Translations under genes and position numbers: made by a program
The notes under the pieces: model-generated
The model's database searches: none
The model's input: only the letters and a program-made list of their open reading frames with translations
What the model was told of the DNA's origin: nothing
Assembly (NCBI RefSeq): GCF_002369955.1
Contig: NZ_AP014564.1
Span: 774,808 to 838,807, forward strand
DNA from: Ichthyobacterium seriolicida
GTDB lineage: Bacteria; Bacteroidota; Bacteroidia; Flavobacteriales; Ichthyobacteriaceae
Length of the DNA: 64,000 nucleotides
Direction: 5' to 3'
In this document: positions 16,605 to 24,967 of the stretch, in pieces
How the letters are laid out: every line of letters starts with the position of its first letter
Position numbering within the stretch: the stretch's first letter is position 1

Positions 16605-17681
16605 ATGAAAACAAACAAAATTTTTAAAAATATTTTATCATTACTGACTTTTGGTCTTGTGGTTTTTTCTTGTAATAAATCAACTGAAGAAACTGAAACA
16701 GGGAACGAAATAGCAAATATTAAAAGCATTGTCTTTACAAAAGCTAAAAATAGGACCACAGCAACAAAAGCTGCTTCTACTCCTAGTGCATCTCCTGCTA
16801 CCCCTGCAGCTCCTAACGCTAATGTTTCTGATGCTTATAAAGCTCTATTTATAACAAAAACTCCTGCTGTTGAATTAGATGACGAATTTGAAGCAGATAT
16901 TGAAGGGGATAGTATTATTAAAGTAATAGTGCCGTTTAATACAAAATTAACAAGTACTACTCCTGTAACATTAAAAGCTACTATCACTTTAAAAGAAAAA
17001 CTTGGTGAAAATGTTTATTTAGATGGTAATAAATTAGATGCTAATGCTAATGCTCTTTCTTTTGATCATGTTATTACAACTAAATTAGTTCATAGTGAAC
17101 TAAAAACTGGTGTTAGTAAGATTTTTGAAATCTCTAAAAAAGAAGGCGATAAGGTTATTGCTAAAAAATCATTTAAAGTGATGTTTATTCATGATACTCC
17201 TTCAACAAATTCAGTTTTAGCTACTGGCACTGCTACTGGCGGTAAAACCCCAGTTACTGGGCTTGGGTTTACTACAGGGACATCTGGTCAGCCTAATGAA
17301 AAAATAAAAGCTGGTGCTACAGCTGCAAGTCCAATGTATCCTACGAAGGCTAGTAGTAATGCTGGCGCTGGAACTCAAGCATCTCCATTTGAGCTTACGA
17401 TGACTGGAACATCAAGTGCAGCCCAAGAATTGGTGCAAAGTGTTAGTTTTGATGCTAATACTAAATTCAAAGTAGATGTTTTAACACTTCCAAATGGAGC
17501 TTTTATAGATGTGACTGCTGCTAATTTTACTGCTATTAGTAATCATCTTGTAACAGATCCTACAACTGCTGCTGGGTTTGCTATTTCAACTACTGATCAT
17601 GGTATTCAGTTTAGAGTAGTAGCTCAAGATGGAACATCAGCTACTTACTATAAGTTGACGTTTAAGAATTCAGCTAGTTAA
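16605..17681 (+). CDS. tandem lipoprotein, copy 2
   Basis: A 358-residue paralogue of the preceding gene with the same lipobox (LVVFSC) and spacer. Between the FDH[AV]ITTKLVHSELKTG block and the conserved DVLTLP[DN]GAFIDV block the two proteins diverge (ATGTATGGKTPVTG here, DVGTGTNGKLTA in copy 1), with different lengths. The C-terminal strand HGIQFRVVAQDGTSATYYKLTF returns to near identity. The conserved-variable-conserved pattern in a tandem pair resembles the mosaic pattern of the large lipoproteins further on. No enzymatic motif is present. Confidence 0.75.
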   Translation: MKTNKIFKNILSLLTFGLVVFSCNKSTEETETGNEIANIKSIVFTKAKNRTTATKAASTPSASPATPAAPNANVSDAYKALFITKTPAVELDDEFEADIEGDSIIKVIVPFNTKLTSTTPVTLKATITLKEKLGENVYLDGNKLDANANALSFDHVITTKLVHSELKTGVSKIFEISKKEGDKVIAKKSFKVMFIHDTPSTNSVLATGTATGGKTPVTGLGFTTGTSGQPNEKIKAGATAASPMYPTKASSNAGAGTQASPFELTMTGTSSAAQELVQSVSFDANTKFKVDVLTLPNGAFIDVTAANFTAISNHLVTDPTTAAGFAISTTDHGIQFRVVAQDGTSATYYKLTFKNSAS

Positions 17682-17748
17682 ATTAGGGGATTAAAATAGT
17701 ATTAGTTATTTTATAACTGTTTGAAAAAAATCAATTATTTACAATAGG

Positions 17749-17775
17749 TAAGGGGCTTTTAGGCCCCTTTTTCTG
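17749..17775 (+). terminator. terminator after tandem lipoprotein 2
   Basis: AGGGGC pairs with GCCCCT around a short TTTTAG loop, followed by a T run. Confidence 0.8.
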
Positions 17776-17829
17776 TTTAAAGAATATTATGACTCTTAAA
17801 AAAAGAACCGCAACTAAATAATTACTACT

Positions 17830-17949
17830 ATCTTAGCTAAGACATTCACTTCTCTCTATTTAGGGGAAGAATTAAAATGAAGCTTGTGGCTGATACTTTG
17901 ATATTCAAAGCTATTGGCAAGTTGTAATTAATTATTTTTTAAAAAAAAA
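17830..17949 (+). promoter_or_regulatory. type-1 leader with palindrome, copy A
   Basis: The palindrome is ATCTTAGCTAAGAC here, one base off perfect (17830-17843). The leader is 120 bp to the ATG and holds TATTTAGGGGAAG and the 16-codon upstream ORF. Confidence 0.65.
17877..17927 (+). CDS. putative 16-codon leader peptide, copy A
   Basis: ATG to TAA encodes MKLVADTLIFKAIGKL, ending 22 bp before the lipoprotein ATG. An AGGGGAAG stretch ~9 bp upstream could serve as a Shine-Dalgarno sequence, unusual in this phylum. The peptide is kept in all four type-1 leaders with conservative changes only. Confidence 0.35.
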   Translation: MKLVADTLIFKAIGKL

Positions 17950-20900
17950 ATGAAGAAAAATTATTTTTTAAAGAGTATTATTTTCTCTTTTGTATTGTTG
18001 TCGGTAATTATTTTCTCCTGTGATAAAAAGAACATTATAGAAGAGGATTTAAATATATGTATAGAATCATTTTCCCTTCTTGATTCTGAGAATGCGGGGA
18101 AAAAATTAGAGTCTAATATAGACTGTCAGATAAATGCTCAAGAGCATACTATATCATTAACAGTTCCTCATACAGCTGTTTTAGATGGCTTAAAGTTTAA
18201 TATAACCCCATGTGAAGGGACTACAATATCTCCTGCTAGTGGTGAGGCAGTTGATTTTGAAGCCGTTGTAGAAGAAGCTACTAATGAGGATGTCTCTGAA
18301 GGGGCTGCCGAGGAAACTAGTAAAAAGCCTTCTTCTCAACGTTATAAAAAGGTGTTTACCTTAACAAAAGAAGGGAAATCTCAAGAATATACTGTTTATA
18401 TAACTAAATTTTTAGCTAGTGACTGTTCTATTAGTTCGTTTAAATTAGAGAAGACTAATAATGAAGGTAAGATTTTTGGAGATAGAGTAGGTGTTATTAG
18501 TGAATCTACTGATACTACTCCTTCTACTATAACATTACACGTGTCTGATGCAGCTATTTTAGATGGTTTAATTCCTACAATAGTTCACACAGGAACTACT
18601 TTTAGTTCAGAGAGTCCTGTTTCTACTACCGATTCTGGCACTAGTATTACTACAACTACAGTTAATTGCACAGTAACTGCTGCAGATGGAGAGACAACAA
18701 AGGTTTATGTAGTAAAATATATCAAAGACTTATCTTCTGATAATAAAATTTCCACATTTGCATTTACAAAAGATAACACCAATAATACAGGTCTAAAATT
18801 AACTAGGTCTTCTACTGCTGAAGGTAGAACAGGTGATGTTGAAATTAATGACACTAATGGAACCATAAAGGTAAAAGTGTCTACTGCAGCAGATGTAGCA
18901 GCTTTAATTCCTACTATAACTAAGCATGAAAGAGCTACTATAAGTCCAGCTGAAGACGTTCATGATTATAGCACTAATAATGGCACTAAAGTTTATACCA
19001 TTACAGCTCAGGATGGTCAAACAAAAGAGTATACAGTATCTGTTACTAAGAACCTTTCTAATGCTAAAGAAATAAGTAGTTTTAAATTTGAGAGTTCTCA
19101 AAATACTGATAAGAATTTTGCTAGTAGTACGGATTATCCATCCGAGACTATAACTTCTACTGGAGATAATGATGTTGCTGTAAGTGTTAAAATTCCAGCT
19201 ATTGTTACAAGTTTAGATGGTCTAAAGCCTACTATAGCTATCAGTGCTAGTGCCACAGTAAGTCCAGCAGATGGAGAGGCACAGAATTTTGTTCGTGGTA
19301 CAGCTGTAGATTATACTGTAACAGCTGAGGATGGTACTACTAGAAGATATAATGTAACCATTCCTACATTAGACGCACTAGCAGAGATTACTTCGTTTAA
19401 AATTAAACCCTCAGATCATAGTGGTAACTCAAAGATTACATCAGAGATAGAATGGACTAAGTCAGATGATGAAAACTATACAATAGTATTAGATGGAGAA
19501 GATGACACTACTGTAAATCTTAGTCCTGAAATATCACTTTCTACAAGCGCTTCAGTAAACCCAGCTTCTGGAGCAGAAACTGAGTTTACTTATGGTACAG
19601 CTCAAACTTATACTGTAACAGCTGAGAATGGTTCTCAAAAAACATATCAAGTAACTGTAAAGTCTTCAAATTCTAAGATGAAGTCGTTTGGGTTTAAGAA
19701 AGACACTGGAAATAATAGTAGTAAAAAAATTGTTCAAGATGTAACAGGAACTATAGATCATGTTGCTAAAACAGTAACAGTAAATGTTCCACATGATGCA
19801 GTACTTGATGCTTTAACTCCTGATATAGAATTATATAACGGAGCTAGTGTTACCGATCCTTCAGGAGGAACTAATACAGCGCAAAATTTTAGTGATAGTA
19901 ACACAGTAAAATATACTGTAACAGCACAAGATGGGACTAGTACTACTGATTATACTGTAACTGTTCAGAAAAACGCTGAACCGAAAATAAAAACGTTTAA
20001 ATTTGGCGTTGAATCTTCAAAAAATATTCCAACAGAGATATTAGGTGATGTTAACGATGATGGAACTATAATTGTTAAAGTCCCTCATAATGCAAGTTTA
20101 GATGCGTTGACTCCAACTATTACAGCTAGCACCGCTCCTTCTAACGTTACAGTGTGTACAGGAGAAAATTGTAATACTGATAACGCTAATTCTACTTCTG
20201 TTGATTTCAACACTTCTCATTCAAATGCTGTACAATACAGTGCAGTAGGGCCTGATGGAGGAAGGAAAGTGTATAATGTTAAGGTCTATAAGGAGCCTAA
20301 AATAGAAACGTTTAAGTTTGAACAGACTAAGAATGCAGGTAATACTGATTTTCCTGCTAATAAAACATATGTTGGTTCAGTTGATGAGACAGGTAAAACT
20401 GTAACCATCACAGTTGCTAATACGGTTGATGTAGCAAAACTAACTCCTACTATTACTGTTTCTACTGAGACCACTGCTTTTACATCTATTTCTACGGATT
20501 TCAGTAGTGGTACTCCAACGGTTACAGTTACAAACAAGGATTTGCCTGAACTTACTAAAACATATAATGTAACTGTAACTAAAGAATCATCACCAGTTTT
20601 ATCAAGTTTTTCAATAAACGCTAATCCTGGTAAGGGTATTAAAGATAATGTAACTGCTGCCCTAACTCATGAAGGAGGTTCTGCTACTGGAACAATAAAA
20701 TTAAAATTCCCTAAGAATAATGAAAGTGAGTTTGATTTAAAAGGATTAAGTTATACTAGCACCGCTACTGCGGGAGCTACTCTAACTCCTACTAGTCAAA
20801 TATCTGAAGATATTAGTTCTGGCAACAATAAAGTTACTTTAACAAGTACTCTAGGATCTAAAAGAGAATACACTATTCAAGCAGTTAAAGGGCCGTTTAT

Positions 20901-21204
20901 TAAGTCGTTTAAGTTTGAAACTGGTGATACTAATACAAGTATAACTACTCCTGTTGTAGGAACTATTGACCATGATGCTGATACTATAAAACTAGCAGTA
21001 ACGCTTTCTGGTTCGGCGGCGGATTCAACCCCAATACAGCTAACTCCTACAATTGAGGTGGGAGGAGATAACGCCAGTGTTGAGCCTGCTAGTTTGGATT
21101 CTAAGGAGTTTACTTTGAATACCGCTGTTGAATATAAAGTAACAGGTAAAGAAAATATGCAAAAGACTTATCAGGTTACTGTAACTAAAGCTAGTTCAGG
21201 CTAA
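17950..21204 (+). CDS. array lipoprotein A, ten-repeat surface protein
   Basis: 1,084 residues. Signal segment with lipobox VIIFSC (Cys24), then ten beta-sandwich-like repeats at about residues 36-153, 159-259, 265-367, 373-473, 479-571, 576-674, 679-781, 784-878, 883-980 and 983-1080. Each repeat opens with a strand like ISSFKF and ends with YTVTAQDG...YTVTV. This matches the DUF5018 or cadherin-like sandwich repeats of Bacteroidetes lipoproteins; I cannot separate the two from memory. Repeat 1 carries an acidic loop (EAVVEEATNEDVSEGAAEE) that is variable between copies. Cysteines 37, 59, 88 and 159 are kept across the family; 240, 736 and 741 are not. Bases 18574-19026 and 19591-19790 match copy F, and 20353-20566 match copy C, almost perfectly. 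No catalytic motif is visible; binding or antigenic role inferred. Confidence 0.85.
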   Translation: MKKNYFLKSIIFSFVLLSVIIFSCDKKNIIEEDLNICIESFSLLDSENAGKKLESNIDCQINAQEHTISLTVPHTAVLDGLKFNITPCEGTTISPASGEAVDFEAVVEEATNEDVSEGAAEETSKKPSSQRYKKVFTLTKEGKSQEYTVYITKFLASDCSISSFKLEKTNNEGKIFGDRVGVISESTDTTPSTITLHVSDAAILDGLIPTIVHTGTTFSSESPVSTTDSGTSITTTTVNCTVTAADGETTKVYVVKYIKDLSSDNKISTFAFTKDNTNNTGLKLTRSSTAEGRTGDVEINDTNGTIKVKVSTAADVAALIPTITKHERATISPAEDVHDYSTNNGTKVYTITAQDGQTKEYTVSVTKNLSNAKEISSFKFESSQNTDKNFASSTDYPSETITSTGDNDVAVSVKIPAIVTSLDGLKPTIAISASATVSPADGEAQNFVRGTAVDYTVTAEDGTTRRYNVTIPTLDALAEITSFKIKPSDHSGNSKITSEIEWTKSDDENYTIVLDGEDDTTVNLSPEISLSTSASVNPASGAETEFTYGTAQTYTVTAENGSQKTYQVTVKSSNSKMKSFGFKKDTGNNSSKKIVQDVTGTIDHVAKTVTVNVPHDAVLDALTPDIELYNGASVTDPSGGTNTAQNFSDSNTVKYTVTAQDGTSTTDYTVTVQKNAEPKIKTFKFGVESSKNIPTEILGDVNDDGTIIVKVPHNASLDALTPTITASTAPSNVTVCTGENCNTDNANSTSVDFNTSHSNAVQYSAVGPDGGRKVYNVKVYKEPKIETFKFEQTKNAGNTDFPANKTYVGSVDETGKTVTITVANTVDVAKLTPTITVSTETTAFTSISTDFSSGTPTVTVTNKDLPELTKTYNVTVTKESSPVLSSFSINANPGKGIKDNVTAALTHEGGSATGTIKLKFPKNNESEFDLKGLSYTSTATAGATLTPTSQISEDISSGNNKVTLTSTLGSKREYTIQAVKGPFIKSFKFETGDTNTSITTPVVGTIDHDADTIKLAVTLSGSAADSTPIQLTPTIEVGGDNASVEPASLDSKEFTLNTAVEYKVTGKENMQKTYQVTVTKASSG

Positions 21205-21236
21205 TAGATAATTATTATTCAACTTTAATCTAAGAG

Positions 21237-21268
21237 CAGACAGTCAATTATACGGCTGTCTGTTTTTT
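21237..21268 (+). terminator. terminator, copy A
   Basis: CAGACAG pairs with CTGTCTG around TCAATTATACGG, then a T run. Confidence 0.8.
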
Positions 21269-21325
21269 ATTTTTTTATGTAGTTACTATTAGTTAATAAA
21301 TAAGTATAGTTAAATAATTACTACT

Positions 21326-21453
21326 ATCTTAGCTAAGATATTCTGTTTTCTGTCTTTTGGGGTAGAGAGTAGGATAAGTCTTATTGCTAAGACTTTGAAT
21401 GCTATGGTATTTAGAGAATTGTTGTTTTTTTAACCAATCATATTACTAAAATT
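21326..21453 (+). promoter_or_regulatory. type-2 leader with palindrome, copy B
   Basis: Perfect palindrome ATCTTAGCTAAGAT at 21326-21339. The 128-bp leader contains TTTTGGGGTAGAGAGTAGG and GCTAAGACTTTGAATGC, related to but distinct from type 1, and lacks the upstream ORF. Confidence 0.65.
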
Positions 21454-24400
21454 ATGTTTAAGAAAAATTATTTTGTAAAGAGTATTATTTTCTCTTTTGT
21501 ATTGTTGTCGGTAATTATTTTCTCCTGTGATAAAAAGAACATTATAGAAGACGATTTAAATATATGTATAGAATCATTTTCCCTTCTTGATTCTGAGAAT
21601 GCGGGGAAAAAATTAGAGTCTAATATAGACTGTCAGATAAATGCTCAAGAGCATACTATATCATTAACAGTTCCTCATACAGCTGTTTTAGATGGCTTAA
21701 AGTTTAATATAACCCCATGTGAAGGGACTACCATATCTCCTGCTAGTGGTGAAGAAGTTAATTTTGAAGAAGTTGTAGAAGAATCTATTGAGGAAGAAGC
21801 TACCACTGAAGGGGCGGATGAGAAAACTACCAAAAAGCCTTCTACTCAACGTTATAAAAAGGTGTTTACCTTAACAAAAGAAGGGAAATCTCAAGAATAT
21901 ACTGTTTATATAACTAAATTTTTAGCTAGTGACTGTTCTATTAGTTCGTTTAAATTAGAGAAGACTAATAATGAAGGTAAGATTTTTGGAGATAGAGTAG
22001 GTGTTATTAGTGAATCTACTGATACTACTCCTTCTACTATAACATTACACGTGTCTGATGCTGCTACTTTAGACAAAGCGTTAAAGCCTACAATAATTCA
22101 TACAGGAGCTAGTATTACTTCAGGAGAGCTTACTACTGATACAGGCAATAATACAACTACAATTAATTACACGGTAACTGCTGCAGATGGAAAAACAAAG
22201 GTTTATGCAGTAAAATATATCAAAGACTTATCTTCTAATAATAGAATTTCTGAGTTTAAGTTTACAAAGAGTGATAACGATAATGCTGGGTTGAAATTAA
22301 CTAGGTCTTCTGCTGGGGATAGAGCAAGCGATGTTACAATTGATAATTCTGCTGGAACCGTAAATGTAAAAGTATCTACTGCAGCAACTATAACGGCTCT
22401 AACTCCTACTATAACTACAGAGCATACTAGTGCTACTATAAGTCCAGAAATTGCAGCTCATAATTATGCGGATTCGAAAACTTATACCATTACAGCTGAA
22501 GATGGTCAAACAAGAGAGTATACAGTGTCTGTTTCTAAGACATTATCTAATGATAAGAGTATGACTTCTTTTAAATTTGAGAATTCTGTAAATACTGAGA
22601 AATCTCTTGGCCAAGATTATTCAGCAGAGAATATACCTGCTGCTACTGGAGATGCTGATGTAACTGTGAATATTGCAAAAATTCCTCATACGGTTTCAGA
22701 TTTAACAGGCCTAAAGCCTACTATAGGACTTAGTGATAATGCTACAGTAAGTCCAGGAAATGGGATAGCGCAGGATTTCACACGTGGTACGCCGGCAGTA
22801 TATACTGTAACAGCTCAAGATGGTACTACTAGAAATTATAATGTAACCATTCCTGCATTGGATGCAACAGCGGAGATAACTTCTTTTAAAATTAAACAGT
22901 CAGATCATAGTGGTTATTCTAACGTGAGGTTTCCCTCAGGATTGACAGAGGTAGAAGGTCATATATCAAATACTAATGGCACTCATAAAATAGATATTTC
23001 ATTAGATGGAGAAGGTGATGATAGTATAAATCTAAAACCGGCAATAGAATTTTCTGCAGGAGCTACAGTAGATCCAGCTTCTGGAGCAGAAACTACCTTT
23101 ACTTATGGTACAGCCAAAACTTATACTGTAACGGCTGAAAATGGTGCTATCAAACAATATAGTGTAACTGTAAAGTCGTCAAATTCTAAGATGAAATCTT
23201 TTGGTTTTAAAACTGATGCTGGCAAAAAAATTGTTCAAGATATTGTGGTTAATAGTATAACTGGTAATACAGTAACAGTAAAGGTTCCACATGATGCAGT
23301 TGTCACAGCTTTAACCCCTGAAGTATTAGGAAATAAGGGCTCTAAGGTTACCATAAAAGGGCAAGAGAAAGATGCTAATACAGAACAAGATTTTAGTAGC
23401 GGTTCAGCAACATATACTGTAACAGCTCAAGATGGAAAAAGTAAAACTGATTACACTGTAACTGTAACTAGAAATGCTGAACCTCAGATAGAAACATTTA
23501 AGTTTACGACTACTTCTAACAATAATAAAAATCTTGGGAGTGATGATATTACAGGTCAGATTAATGGTAGTGATATAATCGTTAAAGTTCCTAATAATGC
23601 AGACTTAACTGGATTAACTCCAACTGTTGGAGCTTCTTCTACTTTGGCTGATACTAATGTATATAAAGGAGCAACTGGTACTACTGATGCTAATTCTACT
23701 TCTGTTGATTTCAGCAGCTTTCATTCAACTCCTGTACAATATAGTGCAGTGGGTCCTGCTGGAGGAAGGAAAGTTTATAATGTAAAGGTTTATAAGGAGC
23801 CTAAAATAGAAACCTTTAAGTTTGAACAGACTGAGAATACAGGTAATACTGGTTTCCCTACTGGACAAACGTATACTGGCACTATCATTAATACTAATTT
23901 AACGACTGGAACTATAGCCATCACAGTTGCTAATACGGTTAATCTAGCAACTCTAAAGCCTAGTATTACTGTCTCTACTGAGACAGGTACTTTTACATCT
24001 ACTTCTATGGATTTCAGTAGTGGTACTCCAACGGTTAAAGTTGTGAATAAGGATTTAACTTCATTTGAAAAAGAGTACACTGTTAATGTGACTAAAGAAG
24101 CAGCGCCGAAGTTGACAAGTTTTTCAATAAATGCTAATACTGCAAAGGGTATTAAAGATAATGTAACTGCTGACCTAACTCATGAAGAAGGTTCTGCTAC
24201 TGGAACAATAAAGTTGAAGTTTCACAAGAATAATGAACATGCTTTTGATTTAACGGGATTAAGTTACACTAGCAGTCCTAGTACAGGATTTACTTTAACT
24301 CCTGCTAGCGAAATATCAGAAAATATTAGTACTGGGAATAGAAAAATTACTCTAACAACTACTCTAGGTTCTACCTCGGAATATACTGTACAAGCAGTTA

Positions 24401-24735
24401 AAGGGCCTTATATTAGTTCTTTTAAATTTTTACAAAGTACCAGTGGTAATACTGATAAAAATCTAGGTTCTGATATTGTCGGAACAATTAACCATGAGGA
24501 TAATACTATAAAGTTAGAAGTTCTTAAGGACGTGACGATGGATACAGGTGATAGTAATAAAATAACTCTAATTCCGACAATTGAGGTTGGAGGGGATAGT
24601 GCTGCTATTGAGCCTGCTACCCCAACTGCTCAGGCTTTTACTCCTGATGGTAATACTACTGTTGATTATACGGTAAGAGGTGCAGATAATATGGAGAAGG
24701 GTTATAAGGTTTCTGTAACTAAAAAAACTAGTTAG
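21454..24735 (+). CDS. array lipoprotein B
   Basis: 1,093 residues beginning MFKKNYF; lipobox cysteine at 25. N-terminal ~75 residues as in A, but the acidic loop of repeat 1 is of the other kind (EEVVEESIEEEATTEGADEK). Ten repeats as in A. Bases 23641-23859 are the same as copy C 27170-27388 with a single visible mismatch, and the following stretch (PTGQTYTGTI) is shared with copy D. The repeat-5 sequence (DDSINLKPAIEFSAGATV) recurs in copy F. The last repeat (SSFKFLQSTSGNTDKNLGSD) shares its GNTDKNLGSD motif with neighbours but ends differently. Confidence 0.85.
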   Translation: MFKKNYFVKSIIFSFVLLSVIIFSCDKKNIIEDDLNICIESFSLLDSENAGKKLESNIDCQINAQEHTISLTVPHTAVLDGLKFNITPCEGTTISPASGEEVNFEEVVEESIEEEATTEGADEKTTKKPSTQRYKKVFTLTKEGKSQEYTVYITKFLASDCSISSFKLEKTNNEGKIFGDRVGVISESTDTTPSTITLHVSDAATLDKALKPTIIHTGASITSGELTTDTGNNTTTINYTVTAADGKTKVYAVKYIKDLSSNNRISEFKFTKSDNDNAGLKLTRSSAGDRASDVTIDNSAGTVNVKVSTAATITALTPTITTEHTSATISPEIAAHNYADSKTYTITAEDGQTREYTVSVSKTLSNDKSMTSFKFENSVNTEKSLGQDYSAENIPAATGDADVTVNIAKIPHTVSDLTGLKPTIGLSDNATVSPGNGIAQDFTRGTPAVYTVTAQDGTTRNYNVTIPALDATAEITSFKIKQSDHSGYSNVRFPSGLTEVEGHISNTNGTHKIDISLDGEGDDSINLKPAIEFSAGATVDPASGAETTFTYGTAKTYTVTAENGAIKQYSVTVKSSNSKMKSFGFKTDAGKKIVQDIVVNSITGNTVTVKVPHDAVVTALTPEVLGNKGSKVTIKGQEKDANTEQDFSSGSATYTVTAQDGKSKTDYTVTVTRNAEPQIETFKFTTTSNNNKNLGSDDITGQINGSDIIVKVPNNADLTGLTPTVGASSTLADTNVYKGATGTTDANSTSVDFSSFHSTPVQYSAVGPAGGRKVYNVKVYKEPKIETFKFEQTENTGNTGFPTGQTYTGTIINTNLTTGTIAITVANTVNLATLKPSITVSTETGTFTSTSMDFSSGTPTVKVVNKDLTSFEKEYTVNVTKEAAPKLTSFSINANTAKGIKDNVTADLTHEEGSATGTIKLKFHKNNEHAFDLTGLSYTSSPSTGFTLTPASEISENISTGNRKITLTTTLGSTSEYTVQAVKGPYISSFKFLQSTSGNTDKNLGSDIVGTINHEDNTIKLEVLKDVTMDTGDSNKITLIPTIEVGGDSAAIEPATPTAQAFTPDGNTTVDYTVRGADNMEKGYKVSVTKKTS

Positions 24736-24770
24736 GACTAATAGATAATTATTTCAGATTTAATCTAAGA

Positions 24771-24805
24771 ACAGACAGTCAATTATAGGGCTGTCTGTTT
24801 TTTTT
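24771..24805 (+). terminator. terminator, copy B
   Basis: ACAGACAG / CTGTCTGT stem followed by seven T residues. Confidence 0.8.
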
Positions 24806-24839
24806 AATTGATATAATAAATAGTTAAATAATTACTACT

Positions 24840-24967
24840 ATCTTAGCTAAGATATTTTGTTTTCTGTCTTTTGGGGTAGAGAGTAGGATAAGTCTTATTG
24901 CTAATACTTTGAATGCTATGGCATTTAGAGAATTGTTGTTTTTTTAACCAATCATATTACTAAAATT
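24840..24967 (+). promoter_or_regulatory. type-2 leader with palindrome, copy C
   Basis: Perfect palindrome at 24840-24853; leader 128 bp, nearly identical to that of copy B. Confidence 0.65.

Larger units (their letters stand above)
15167..17681 (+). repeat. tandem duplication: hairpin + leader + lipoprotein gene, two units
   Basis: The hairpin, the ~140-bp leader (sharing TTGGGGTCAATGGCTTAGTT and TTTAGGTCGTTGACATTTAT) and the lipoprotein gene are repeated head to tail with a period of about 1,260 bp (gene starts 15343 and 16605). Confidence 0.85.
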
